Shown: positions 49,646-60,081, counted from the first letter of the stretch. The stretch: 64,000 bases of DNA from Chitinophaga pinensis DSM 2588 (GCF_000024005.1 NC_013132.1:8240001-8304000), one strand, 5' to 3'. Made by a program: numbers and translations. The notes: generated by a model not told the origin, from the letters alone.

Positions 49646-51508
49646 CTATTGCTTTTTACGCTGTTGTATGTCCTGTTGACGTTTTTGCATGTCTTGCTGT
49701 TTCTTCTGCATATCCTCCAGTTTCTCCTGCCATTTAGATTTGGAAGCAGGTTTCTTTTTATTCTCCTGGATCTGAGCATGTATCTTATCATGGTTCACGA
49801 AGAACTTCTGGATCGCCCACTGTAAACCGATACTGATTACGTTGGACAGGAAGTAGTAGAAGGTCAACGCTGAAGCCAGACGGTTGAAGATACCTAACAG
49901 CATGATCGGGAACACATACGGCATATATTTCATTACCGGATTGCTCTGATCAGCCATACCACGGTTATTGAATGCCAGCATCAAACTGGTGGCAGTCATC
50001 AGCAGGGTAAACAGGCTGACGTGGTTACCATAGAAAGGAATGGTAAATGGCAGGTTCAGGATAGAATCGTAAGCGGAAAGGTCAGTCGCCCACAGGAAAC
50101 TTTCCTGTCTCAGCTCGATAGAGGACGGGAAGAAGCTATACATCGCTACCAGGATAGGCAACTGCATCAGGGCTGGTAAACAACCTCCGAGCGGGTTCAC
50201 ACCGGCGCTTCTGAATAATTTCATCTGTTCTACACCAAAAGCCTGCTGGTCATCACCGTGTTTTGCTTTCAGGGCATCGATTTCCGGTTTCAGTACCTTC
50301 ATTTTAGCCTGAGACACATAGCTCTGGTAAGTGAAAGGCGCTATCAGTAAACGGATAAAGATGGTCAGCAGGATGATGATCAGACCATAGTTACCGATAA
50401 ATCCGCTCAGGAAGTTGAACACAGGAATAATGATCCATTTGTTCACATATTTCACGAAAGCGAATATGCCGGAACCCAGCGGAATGATACTTTCCAGACC
50501 GTTATCAAAAGATTTTAAGGTCGAGTAGTGGTTAGGACCGTAGTAGATTTCGATCGGGAAGGTGAAATCATGCGCACGGTTGTAAGGAATTTCCAGCGTA
50601 GTGAAGGTCTGTCCTACGATATTAGCACTTTCAGGCACTTTGGCATTCACCTCTGCACCGTTGAAATGTGCGTCTTTTCTGGCAATGAAAGTAGTGTTGA
50701 AGAACTGCTGTTTTACGCTCACCCACTGCAGCTGGTTGTCCCATTTCTCATGCGTGGTACGCTGTAAGGTAAAATAGTCATGTTTGCCATTCACGTCACG
50801 GTAGTGTACCTGATTGTTCTGGCGTTCGTTCTGCATGTCTTTTTCCTGCTTATCATTTTCCGCATCCCACTGTAAGGAAAGGGTTTTCTGATTACTTGGC
50901 AGGACGTTTTCCAGTCCGATAGCATGAATATCAAAGTCTACTGCATAACCATCCTGCTTCAGGGTATATACATACTCCAGGTATTGTTCAGGATTGGAGG
51001 TAGGCAGGCGGTAGGAGATGGACTGACTACCATCTGCCAGCTGCTGTACGGAACCACCGGTAAAGTACAGGTCTGAAGTGTTTAATTGCGTATTGTTATT
51101 AGCAGGAACCTGAAGGGAAATACGGTTGAAAGAGCTGTTTGCCAGCATCAGCGGTTTTCCTTCGAAATCCTTGAATTGTTTCAGTTGTACTAAAGTTGGC
51201 TGACCACCCTGGCTGGAGAAAGTAACTTTCAATACTTTATTTTCCAGAACGGCTGTCTGAATGGTACCATTGGCAGCGCCGGCGAAGGTGCCATATGCAC
51301 TTGCAAGCTTGCTGGAATCAGCAACGCCCCCGTTTACGTAGGCAGCAGTATCAACCGGTTTAGGCTTATTTACATTTGCTATGGAATCCTGACGATCTTT
51401 TTCTCTTTTTGCAGCAGTCTGTTGTTTCTGGTTAAAGAAGATATAACCGACAAACAACACGCCCAGCAATGCGAAGCCAATGACTGAGTTTCTGTCCATG
51501 AAATTCAA
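49646..51508 (-). CDS. yidC: Membrane protein insertase YidC
   Basis: 620 residues. A first membrane helix (FALLGVLFVGYIFFNQ), a large periplasmic beta domain (about 60-350), then the conserved five-helix insertase core: NKWIIIPVFNFLSGFIGNYG, LIIILLTIFIRLLIAPFTYQS with the conserved Arg, SAGVNPLGGCLPALMQLPIL, and LTFYYFLSNVISIGLQWAIQ. The C-terminal 60 residues are basic and repeat KKQQDMQKRQQDIQ, which may bind ribosomes. It inserts and folds inner-membrane proteins. It follows pyrG on the same strand, with a terminator and its own -7 element between. Confidence 0.96.
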   Translation of the reverse strand: MNFMDRNSVIGFALLGVLFVGYIFFNQKQQTAAKREKDRQDSIANVNKPKPVDTAAYVNGGVADSSKLASAYGTFAGAANGTIQTAVLENKVLKVTFSSQGGQPTLVQLKQFKDFEGKPLMLANSSFNRISLQVPANNNTQLNTSDLYFTGGSVQQLADGSQSISYRLPTSNPEQYLEYVYTLKQDGYAVDFDIHAIGLENVLPSNQKTLSLQWDAENDKQEKDMQNERQNNQVHYRDVNGKHDYFTLQRTTHEKWDNQLQWVSVKQQFFNTTFIARKDAHFNGAEVNAKVPESANIVGQTFTTLEIPYNRAHDFTFPIEIYYGPNHYSTLKSFDNGLESIIPLGSGIFAFVKYVNKWIIIPVFNFLSGFIGNYGLIIILLTIFIRLLIAPFTYQSYVSQAKMKVLKPEIDALKAKHGDDQQAFGVEQMKLFRSAGVNPLGGCLPALMQLPILVAMYSFFPSSIELRQESFLWATDLSAYDSILNLPFTIPFYGNHVSLFTLLMTATSLMLAFNNRGMADQSNPVMKYMPYVFPIMLLGIFNRLASALTFYYFLSNVISIGLQWAIQKFFVNHDKIHAQIQENKKKPASKSKWQEKLEDMQKKQQDMQKRQQDIQQRKKQ

Positions 51509-51523
51509 TTAAAATTTAGGCAG

Positions 51524-51531
51524 CAAAGGTA
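51524..51531 (-). promoter_or_regulatory. -7 promoter element of yidC
   Basis: TACCTTTG on the minus strand, 15 bases before the ATG. Confidence 0.55.
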
Positions 51532-51545
51532 AGTAAAAGCAACAA

Positions 51546-51596
51546 GCTTTCAGTGGTCAACAATAAAGTTAATGCCTTATTGTTGCTACTGAAAGC
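51546..51596 (-). terminator. Terminator of pyrG
   Basis: GCTTTCAGT pairs with ACTGAAAGC and, further in, AACAATAA with TTATTGTT. Confidence 0.7.
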
Positions 51597-51616
51597 CTGT
51601 CAGTTATAAATAAATA

Positions 51617-53571
<1,955 letters not shown>

Positions 53572-54087
53572 ATGACATTAACGCCCAAGCGTGCGCAGGA
53601 CTCGGTGATCCAGATGACGGAACTGGTACTGCCAAATGACACCAACACTTTCGGTAACCTGATGGGTGGCCGCCTTATGTACTGGATGGACATAGCGGGT
53701 GCCCTTGCCACCATGAAACACTGTAGTGCTCCCGTGGTAACTGCCTCTGTAGATAACATTTCTTTTGAAACCCCCATTAAGCTGGGCAACGTAGTACATA
53801 TTGAAGCCAAGGTCAGCAGGGCCTTTTCCACCTCCATGGAAGTGCATCTGCGTGTGTGGGGAGAAGATCCGGTACAGCAATACCGTTATAAATCCAACGA
53901 AGCCTTTATGACCTTCGTCGCCCTGGACCCTAATGGTAAATCCAGACTGGTGCCGCAGATCATTCCTGATACCGAAGAAGAAAAACAGCTGTATGAAGGC
54001 GCTATGCGCAGACGTCAGCTGAGGTTGATCCTGAGTGGTAAGATGAAACCACAGGATGCGGAAGAACTGAGAGCGCTGTTTCTTTAA
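53572..54087 (+). CDS. Acyl-CoA thioesterase, hotdog fold (BACH/YciA type)
   Basis: 171 residues. The hotdog signature is VLPNDTNTFGNLMGGRLMYWMD, which includes the catalytic Asn/Asp region, then VVTASVDNISFETPIKLGNV and the second strand pair around EAFMTFVALDPNGKS. Family members hydrolyse medium- and long-chain acyl-CoA. The C-terminal 30 residues form a charged helix. Stands alone, converging on an HD hydrolase gene. Confidence 0.9.
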   Translation: MTLTPKRAQDSVIQMTELVLPNDTNTFGNLMGGRLMYWMDIAGALATMKHCSAPVVTASVDNISFETPIKLGNVVHIEAKVSRAFSTSMEVHLRVWGEDPVQQYRYKSNEAFMTFVALDPNGKSRLVPQIIPDTEEEKQLYEGAMRRRQLRLILSGKMKPQDAEELRALFL

Positions 54088-54118
54088 TTAGGAATTAGGA
54101 ATTACGAATTAGGAATTG
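54085..54118 (+). repeat. AATTAGGAATT array (copy 8)
   Basis: AATTAGGAATTAGG, one ATTACGA variant, AATTAGGAATT, beginning at the thioesterase stop. Inverted partner at 54287-54320 carries the matching variant unit. Confidence 0.75.
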
Positions 54119-54175
54119 AATGATTAATGCCTTTCACGCATGGTATCGTCTCAATTCTCTTCTGCACTATATTAC

Positions 54176-54206
54176 AAAGGGCATCTACCAGTTGTAGACG
54201 CCCTTT
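54176..54206. terminator. Bidirectional terminator between thioesterase and HD hydrolase
   Basis: AAAGGGCATCTAC pairs with GTAGACGCCCTTT with one mismatch, followed by AATTTTT. Confidence 0.85.
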
Positions 54207-54286
54207 AATTTTTATAAACAACATCTGTAATTATTATCCTGTATTTTCTCCTCCGACCCATTTATCAGGTCTTCTGTCCTATCCCG

Positions 54287-54320
54287 TTAATTCCTAATTC
54301 CTAATTCGTAATTCCTAATT
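54287..54320 (-). repeat. AATTAGGAATT array (copy 9)
   Basis: Inverse of copy 8, including the same one-off ATTACGA unit at the matching place. Ends 3 bases before the HD hydrolase stop. Confidence 0.75.
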
Positions 54321-54323
54321 GAA

Positions 54324-54992
54324 TCAGCTTTCCCCTTCCCATTCCTGGTAAAACTTCTCCAGGAACGTCTCCATAAACACATGTCTTTCTGCTGCCAGCT
54401 GGCGACCTGTCGCAGTATTCATTCTGTCTTTCAGCAATAACAGCTTCTCATAAAAGTGATTAATAGTAGGCGCCGTACTGTTTTTATACTGCTCCTTCGT
54501 CATATGCAGATCCGGTTGAATAGTCGGATCATAGATTGCCCGGTTTTTAAATCCTCCATAATTAAAGGTTCTGGCGATGCCGATAGCCCCGATAGCATCC
54601 AGTCGGTCGGCATCCTGTACTACGCCCAGTTCAGGAGAATAGAATGCACCGTTATTATGTCCGCCTTTGAATGAGATATTCACAATAATATCCACGACGT
54701 GCCGGATGGTCGCTTCCGGCGCTCCTATTGATTCCAGGAATTCCCTGGCTTTACGCGGACCGATGTTTTCATCTCCGCCATGGAATTTTGAATCAGCAAT
54801 ATCGTGCAGTAAAGCACTGAGTTCCACTACAAGCATATCCACCTGCTCCCCGGCTGCAATCTTACGGGCCAGTTTCCAGACCCGGTAAATATGCCACCAG
54901 TCATGGCCGCCTTCGGCATCGGCCAGTTCTTTTTTTACGAATTGTTCAGTAGTGGTAATCAAAAGATCTGTTGCAGCTGTATGTTGACTCAT
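54324..54992 (-). CDS. HD-domain phosphohydrolase (YedJ-like)
   Basis: 222 residues. The HD metal site is complete: GGHDWWHIYRVWKLA (first His), LSALLHDIADSKF (HD) and GVVQDADRLDAIGAIGIART (last Asp). The DADRLDAIGA signature belongs to the YedJ/YpgQ group, which hydrolyse nucleotides or inorganic pyrophosphate-like substrates; the true substrate is unclear. A -7 element lies 5 bases before the ATG, so the message would be leaderless. Confidence 0.88.
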   Translation of the reverse strand: MSQHTAATDLLITTTEQFVKKELADAEGGHDWWHIYRVWKLARKIAAGEQVDMLVVELSALLHDIADSKFHGGDENIGPRKAREFLESIGAPEATIRHVVDIIVNISFKGGHNNGAFYSPELGVVQDADRLDAIGAIGIARTFNYGGFKNRAIYDPTIQPDLHMTKEQYKNSTAPTINHFYEKLLLLKDRMNTATGRQLAAERHVFMETFLEKFYQEWEGES

Positions 54993-54997
54993 AGGGC

Positions 54998-55005
54998 CAA
55001 ATATA
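54998..55005 (-). promoter_or_regulatory. -7 promoter element of the HD hydrolase gene
   Basis: TATATTTG on the minus strand, exact TAnnTTTG, with TTG 18 bases upstream. Only 5 bases separate it from the ATG at 54992. Confidence 0.55.
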
Positions 55006-55212
55006 CATCAGGGCTAACAATAACAAGAAAAACGAAGAAAAGGAGAAGTTGTTTCTCCCTCCCGGGATTCCGGCATGCAATTTTAGAATTGTCCAGGGAC
55101 CTTGCTTCACTAAGATCTTCTCCGTTTTTCCTTTCCAATAAGGGCGGGGAGAAAAAATGTTGACCCCTTGGATAAGGGGACAATCGACATCATCTCGCAA
55201 TTAAGCGGTATA

Positions 55213-55260
55213 GATTCTGGTTGATAAATCTGGTTGATCTGATTGATTCTGGTTGATAAA
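55213..55260 (+). repeat. Direct repeat GATTCTGGTTGATAAA
   Basis: Two perfect 16-base copies starting 32 bases apart, with TCTGGTTGATCTGATT between them as a degenerate third copy. Confidence 0.75.
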
Positions 55261-55290
55261 ACTGGAAAGACCTTTTGCTTTTCCGGGAGA

Positions 55291-55333
55291 ATACCTTAGC
55301 GAGGCCCCTTTTGGGCCTCGTGCCGTAAGGTAT
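55291..55333. other. Two-part stem-loop of unknown function
   Basis: Outer arms ATACCTTA / TAAGGTAT and inner arms CGAGGCCC / GGGCCTCG, each perfect, with small internal loops. No T run follows on either strand, so it is not an ordinary terminator. Confidence 0.7.
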
Positions 55334-55970
55334 ATACTTCAGGGAAGCGGGAATATGTTTATGCTTGGCGCGGCTCAAGGCAGGGGACTTAGGGAATCGC
55401 CCCGCCTTTGACCGCTGATTGATTTTTAAAGTTGTGCTATACCCTTTTGGTAGATGGCCTCCTTTCAGCGTCCGGTGCTGTTGTTGGCCAGGAAATCATA
55501 GGATAGTATTATTCCATTGGCTGGTTTTACATCTTTTACTGTCTGATCTGATTTTGCGATGGAAGTATGTTGTTTAAGCGTAGTTCCTGTGTTATTATAC
55601 CAAACCCTTTTTATGACAAGTTTGCCAAATCTGTTTCTTGAAGCTATCCTCATACCTCTGGAGATGATATATTATAAAAAATACAATCTATTTGTTACTC
55701 GATTCAAATTTTGAAATAATACAATCATCTATCATGATTTCGTTATAAAATTAGGAATCATGATCGATATTTTAAAGCAATTTGCCCAAAACATATATAT
55801 ATTTTTATTACTAATATTATATATAAGTGCTTAAAAGGAGCTGAAACAGATTGAAAGGCTGGATTATTTTAACTGAAACAAGCAGATAGGTACAACCAAC
55901 ACAATGATATGGTTGATAAAACACATATAGAATTTAATAGAATATGAGATATGAAAGAAGGAGATCATGT

Positions 55971-56552
55971 TTAGTCTTTTCTGACCAATACATCTGTGAT
56001 CCGGTTCAGTTGCTTTACTTTTTCGGTAAAATCACCTTTGATCCTGTCACGGATCACCTGTAATTTATCCAGTACTTCGTTAATGGAAGAAGGGATCACT
56101 TCCTGTAATACCTCTTTGAGGCGTTTGGCTACGGTCGGGGATTTACCATTAGTCGATATGGCTATTTTGAGTTGTCCTTTCTGGACAATGGATCCTAAGT
56201 AGAAATCACACAGTTCCGGGGTATCTGCCACATTGATCAATACCCGGCTGCTTTTGGCTTTCTCCCATACATATTGGTTCAGTTCACGGTCAGCGGTAGC
56301 GGCAATCGCCAGGTCTTTTCCAAGCATATCGCCACAGGAGAATGGCTTCCTGATCAGCTCCACGTTAGGCGCATCCTTCACTAATTCGATCAGTTCGGGT
56401 TGAAAATTGATTGCCACGACTGTGATATATGCTGATGGACAGTTTTCCAGCAGGGCATTTACCTTTTCGTGACCAATGTTTCCACCTCCGACTACCAGCA
56501 CGTGCAACTGGTTCAGTTTGAAAAATACGGGGAAAAGATGATTGTCTTCCAT
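55971..56552 (-). CDS. Precorrin-2 dehydrogenase / sirohydrochlorin ferrochelatase (siroheme synthase, CysG N-terminal type)
   Basis: 193 residues. The NAD-binding start is NQLHVLVVGGGNIGHEKVNA, followed by AATADRELNQYVWEKAK, LINVADTPELCDFYLGSIVQ and the dimerisation part AISTNGKSPTVAKRLKEVLQ. It oxidises precorrin-2 and, in many members, inserts iron to give siroheme. Third gene of the sulfite reductase operon, supplying the cofactor that the first gene needs. Confidence 0.9.
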   Translation of the reverse strand: MEDNHLFPVFFKLNQLHVLVVGGGNIGHEKVNALLENCPSAYITVVAINFQPELIELVKDAPNVELIRKPFSCGDMLGKDLAIAATADRELNQYVWEKAKSSRVLINVADTPELCDFYLGSIVQKGQLKIAISTNGKSPTVAKRLKEVLQEVIPSSINEVLDKLQVIRDRIKGDFTEKVKQLNRITDVLVRKD

Positions 56553-56633
56553 AATGATCCGATTACTGATTACACAACGACGGACTACATTGCCTGGCGG
56601 CTGTTGTAGTCCGTCATATGTAATATATTAAAC

Positions 56634-57419
56634 TTAAACTGCAATTTTCAGTTGTTCTGCGATCTTTTCCTGTACTGTCTGGAAGGCTTCGTGGAATCGT
56701 ACCACTTCTCCTACCACGATAATAGCCGGATTACGCAGATTATCACGCAGGGCAATTTCCTGGAGATCGGCTACGTTTCCGATGCCGATCTTCTGATCAG
56801 GCATGGTTCCGTTCTGAATGATAGCCGCAGGTACATTGCCTTTACCCTGTGCCACATATGCTGCTGAGATCTCATCCAGTTTGCCCATCCCCATGAGTAC
56901 TACCACGGTAGTATCTGCCTGGACAGCATAAGCCAGGTCACGGGATAAGCTCCCACGTTGTGTGGTACCTGTCAGGACCCAGAATCCTTCACTCACGTTA
57001 CGTGCGGTAACTGGTATTTTGTTGATGCCCGGAACAGAGATCGCGCTGGTGACACCTGGAATGACTTCTGTATCGATATTGAATTGCTGCGCAAAAGCCA
57101 GTTCTTCCTGACCCCGGCCGAATACAAAAGAGTCGCCGCCTTTCAGACGAACCACACTACCATAGGTCAGTGCGTATTTTACAATCATGCGGTTGATCTC
57201 CTCCTGTGTGTACATATGCATACCTGCACGTTTACCTACAAAACGTTTCAGACAGTTGCAGGAAGCATGTTCCAGCAATTCATTGTTAGAAAGCGCATCA
57301 TAGAGTATCACTCTGGCCTGTTGTATTGCTTTCAGACCTTTTACGGTGATCAGCTCCGGATCGCCGGGCCCCGCGCCTACCAGTGTCAATTTCGGATGAA
57401 TAGTCTGCATAGTGTACAT
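56634..57419 (-). CDS. cobA: Uroporphyrinogen-III C-methyltransferase
   Basis: 261 residues (an ATG three codons in, at 57410, is equally possible). Methylates uroporphyrinogen III twice to precorrin-2 using SAM. Motifs: LTLVGAGPGDPELITVKG, VILYDALSNNELL, VVRLKGGDSFVFGRGQEE, VIPGVTSAISVPGINKIPVT and VVLMGMGKLDEI. Single-domain, without the HemD fusion. It starts 24 bases after the sulfite reductase gene. Confidence 0.95.
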   Translation of the reverse strand: MYTMQTIHPKLTLVGAGPGDPELITVKGLKAIQQARVILYDALSNNELLEHASCNCLKRFVGKRAGMHMYTQEEINRMIVKYALTYGSVVRLKGGDSFVFGRGQEELAFAQQFNIDTEVIPGVTSAISVPGINKIPVTARNVSEGFWVLTGTTQRGSLSRDLAYAVQADTTVVVLMGMGKLDEISAAYVAQGKGNVPAAIIQNGTMPDQKIGIGNVADLQEIALRDNLRNPAIIVVGEVVRFHEAFQTVQEKIAEQLKIAV

Positions 57420-57443
57420 TTAAGAGTTGATAACCGCAGTGAA

Positions 57444-59558
57444 TTACTGTGCAGTAACTGCTGCTGCCTGATTTCTGAAAGCGTGTGCCTGCTGGTAGAA
57501 GTCTGCCGCCTGCTGATAGTATTCTTTCGCAAAGCTTTCAGAAGGTTCATTCTGATTGATCTGCAATACCAGCGTTTTGAAGCTGCCATCCAGTGGCCAT
57601 TTGCCTGTTTCTACAAAGTGTTTGTCGAAGTCGTTGATGATACCTGTCTGGGTATTACAGCTTACGCCTTCACCCAGTAACAGTGCTTTTGCGGTCTGAA
57701 CGAATGTAGAGTAGGAATGATAGATACCATCCGCATACTGTTTTTCATCCAGGGCTATTTTACCTGATTGCAGTTTTTCCTCGCCTTCAAACAGCAGGGT
57801 TGCTACCAGATCAATTACCACGCTGGCACATTCACCCACACCGATAGCGGTTGCGAACTTATCCCCCTGACCCCAGTCTACGAAGTCTTCATCTTCCAGT
57901 GTACCCAGATCGGTCAATGGTTTCAGGAGATCGTAGAAGTATTTTTCGCCCTGACGGTCGTAGTATTCGTTGAATTTCTCGTGTTGCTGTGCGTTGGCTT
58001 CGTAATCTCTCAGCAGGGTACGCAGTACATCAGGACCACGTTTGCTTGGTACTTTGATCACTTTATCTGCCACACGGCCCACACCATCACCTACGATACC
58101 ACCACCCAGCAGTACCTGGAGGGCCGGCAGTACCTTACCACCGCTCTTCAGGGAAGAACCATGGAAACCAATGGAAGCGATACCGTGCTGTCCGCAGGAG
58201 TTCATACAACCACTGATCTTGATCTTAATATCTTTATTATATACCAGGTCCGGGAATTCTTCTGCAATGACCAGTTCGAGCGCCGTAGAGATACCGGTGC
58301 TGCTGGAGATCGCCAGGTTACAGGTATCAGTACCGGGGCAGGCAGTGATATCTGCGATACTGTCGAAACCAGGTTCCGCGAAACCGGCAGTTTCCAGTAC
58401 ACTGAATACGTAAGGCAGGTGTGCCGGCTGGATGTATTTGAGTAATAAACCCTGATTCGCAGTGACCCTTACATCATTGGCAACGGCTGGTCTGAGTGCT
58501 TCTACCAGCTGACGGGAGATCACGGAGCTGATATTACCCAATGGTACGCGTACATAAGCTGCATAGTAATCAGCCTGACGCTGACGGAAAGCGTTGGTCG
58601 CTTTCCATGCCTCATATTTCTGGGCATCCTTGATGGTATAAGCAGGCAGCGTAACATCTGCGGCAGGCAGTTCCACATCAGGCCATGCTTCTGCATCAAT
58701 AGGATAAGATTTCACTTTATTAGCTATTCTCTCTTCTGCTACCAGTCTTGAAAACTCTTCAAATCCAAGCTTCTGCACCAGGAATTTCATACGTGCTTTA
58801 TGCCGGCTGGCTCTTTCACCATGACGGTCAAATACGCGCAGTACAGATTCTATATATGGGATCAGCTGATCGGCCTCCAGGAATTCGTGTGCTACATGCG
58901 CCAGGTAAGGTTGTGCACCAAGGCCGCCACCTACCAGTACTTTGAAACCACGTACTTCTTCGCCATTCACGATACGTACTTTGGGAATAGCACCCATGTC
59001 ATGCATGAATGACCAGGCAGTATCCGCATCGCTGCTGGAAAATGACATTTTAATCTTACGACCCATATCCTGACAGATAGGATTACGCAGGAAATAGCGG
59101 AAGGTCGCATCAGCATAAGGTGTTACATCAAATGGCTCCTGCGGATCGATACCCGCTCTGTCAGAAGCTGTAATATTACGAACAGTATTACCACATGCCT
59201 CACGGATAGTGATATCATCGAGGTCCAGTTTGCTCCATAATTCCGGTGTTCTGTCCAGACTAACGAAGTGGATCTGAACGTCCTGACGGGTGGTCAGGTG
59301 GAGGTTGCCGGTTGAAAATTCATCAGACACATCAGAGATACGTTTCCACTGTTCCAGGGTCATTTTACCATAAGGTAATTTGATACGGATCATCTGTACA
59401 CCAGGCTGACGCTGGCCATAAATACCCCTCGCCAGACGCAGGCTACGAAACTTTTCCTCAGGGATCTGTCCTTCGCGGAATAAACGGATCTTCTTCTCCA
59501 GCTCTATAATATCTCTCTCAACGACAGGATTTTCCAGTTCTGTTCTGAAGCTTTGCAT
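57444..59558 (-). CDS. Sulfite reductase (siroheme, 4Fe-4S), with C-terminal extension
   Basis: 704 residues. The two ferredoxin-like reductase repeats have LPYGKMTLEQWKRISDVSDE and FSTGNLHLTTRQDVQIHFVS (siroheme-binding Arg and Lys region), and the cluster ligands are in ITACPGTDTCNLA (C407, C413) and KISGCMNSCGQHG (C451, C455). It reduces sulfite to sulfide in six electrons for cysteine synthesis; a nitrite reductase role cannot be excluded from sequence. Residues from about 570 form a helical extension (HEPN-like) common in Bacteroidota. First gene of the operon with cobA and the precorrin-2 dehydrogenase, under a 240-base leader that looks like a cysteine attenuator. Confidence 0.9.
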   Translation of the reverse strand: MQSFRTELENPVVERDIIELEKKIRLFREGQIPEEKFRSLRLARGIYGQRQPGVQMIRIKLPYGKMTLEQWKRISDVSDEFSTGNLHLTTRQDVQIHFVSLDRTPELWSKLDLDDITIREACGNTVRNITASDRAGIDPQEPFDVTPYADATFRYFLRNPICQDMGRKIKMSFSSSDADTAWSFMHDMGAIPKVRIVNGEEVRGFKVLVGGGLGAQPYLAHVAHEFLEADQLIPYIESVLRVFDRHGERASRHKARMKFLVQKLGFEEFSRLVAEERIANKVKSYPIDAEAWPDVELPAADVTLPAYTIKDAQKYEAWKATNAFRQRQADYYAAYVRVPLGNISSVISRQLVEALRPAVANDVRVTANQGLLLKYIQPAHLPYVFSVLETAGFAEPGFDSIADITACPGTDTCNLAISSSTGISTALELVIAEEFPDLVYNKDIKIKISGCMNSCGQHGIASIGFHGSSLKSGGKVLPALQVLLGGGIVGDGVGRVADKVIKVPSKRGPDVLRTLLRDYEANAQQHEKFNEYYDRQGEKYFYDLLKPLTDLGTLEDEDFVDWGQGDKFATAIGVGECASVVIDLVATLLFEGEEKLQSGKIALDEKQYADGIYHSYSTFVQTAKALLLGEGVSCNTQTGIINDFDKHFVETGKWPLDGSFKTLVLQINQNEPSESFAKEYYQQAADFYQQAHAFRNQAAAVTAQ

Positions 59559-59782
59559 AAGTAATATTTTCTTGGTGGTAAATTATCAGAGATTAAAATG
59601 TTATCGTTCTTATCAGATATAAAGTAAAAAGCCTCCGTGTAATATGACGGAGGCTTTGTATATTTTGTTTGATTCTTTTGATTGATCATTCTCCTTATAC
59701 ATCTAGGCCTCCACGAGCGCTGCCGGGGGATACGACAGCAGCTGAAACACAAAAACCGTCTATCGCTTCCTATATTCCCCAT
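59504..59782 (-). CDS. Candidate leader ORF with clustered Cys codons
   Basis: The first ATG (59782) after the predicted transcription start opens a frame MGNIGSDRRFLCFSCCRIPR, with Cys codons at positions 12, 15 and 16 (59749-59735). The frame runs on without a stop for 92 codons and ends 55 bases inside the sulfite reductase gene in another frame. The later part has no protein-like character, so only the first 20-30 codons are likely to matter. I list it as a regulatory peptide, not as a functional protein. Confidence 0.4.
   Translation of the reverse strand: MGNIGSDRRFLCFSCCRIPRQRSWRPRCIRRMINQKNQTKYTKPPSYYTEAFYFISDKNDNILISDNLPPRKYYLCKASEQNWKILSLREIL
59626..59656 (-). terminator. Terminator hairpin inside the sulfite reductase leader
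   Basis: Perfect 10-base stem with an 8-base loop and a T run, located between promoter and start codon, about 70 bases before the gene. Confidence 0.8.
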
Positions 59783-59800
59783 TACTTTAGTAGACTATTA
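59626..59800 (-). promoter_or_regulatory. Candidate cysteine-responsive attenuator of the sulfite reductase operon
   Basis: On the minus strand, in order: Cys codons TGT..TGC TGT (59749-59735); 5' arm GCTGC (59742-59738), which can pair with GCAGC (59723-59719); GGAGGC (59712-59707); then a perfect terminator stem AAGCCTCCGT (59656-59647) with ACGGAGGCTT (59638-59629) and five T. GGAGGC can pair with GCCTCC in the terminator's first arm and so prevent it. This is the 1:2, 2:3, 3:4 layout of classic amino-acid attenuators. Confidence 0.6.
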
Positions 59801-59831
59801 CAAAGTTAGAAATATAGGTGAGAATTCCAAA
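59801..59831 (-). promoter_or_regulatory. Promoter of the sulfite reductase operon
   Basis: On the minus strand TTTG (59831-59828), 19 bases, TAACTTTG (59808-59801): an exact Bacteroidota promoter. It predicts a start near 59795 and a leader of about 237 bases. Confidence 0.82.
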
Positions 59832-59998
59832 AGTATTTTAGGCCCTTAATGTAGGAGCTTCGGACTTTGTATCTCCTCTCCTACACCCAGGGAAAATGCT
59901 TGTATGGCGTGCTGTGTATAGGATAGCAGCCCCGGCGCTGTGATAAGAGTCATAACCCCTGATTATAGCGGATAACTATTATTTATGCCCTGGCGGTG

Positions 59999-60052
59999 GA
60001 ATTAGGAATTGACAATTAGGAATTAGGAATTGACAATTAGGAATTAGGAATT
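59999..60052 (+). repeat. AATTAGGAATT array (copy 10)
   Basis: Three blocks of AATTAGGAATT, two separated by GAC, forming a 21-base higher-order tandem (GACAATTAGGAATTAGGAATT). Partner at 60082-60103. Confidence 0.75.
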
Positions 60053-60081
60053 GAGACTGTCTATAAATAACGTCAGCCACT

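Larger units (their letters stand above)
54993..55970. other. Gene-poor, structured intergenic region
   Basis: 978 bases without a gene I can defend. Contents: hairpin CCCCTT-GGAT-AAGGGG (55164-55179); a 16-base direct repeat GATTCTGGTTGATAAA at 55213-55228 and 55245-55260, with a third partial copy between; a two-part stem-loop at 55291-55333; a GC-rich imperfect stem near 55378-55412; then an AT-rich stretch from about 55650. A minus-strand frame of 62 residues (55465-55653) has no recognisable features. It could be decayed genes or an unrecognised RNA. Confidence 0.5.

Noticed and set aside
55465..55653. A 62-codon minus-strand frame in the gene-poor gap
   Set aside because: No signal, motif, promoter or ribosome site; length is within chance for this AT content. 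It may be a remnant, so it is mentioned only as part of the gap.
59504..59700. The later two thirds of the leader frame as a real 92-residue protein
   Set aside because: It reads through a terminator hairpin and into the sulfite reductase gene in another frame, with low-complexity composition. Only the early Cys codons look meaningful.
59559..59800. A SAM, TPP or cobalamin riboswitch in the sulfite reductase leader
   Set aside because: None of the conserved core words of these classes that I know is present; the Cys codons and alternative stems explain the leader better.
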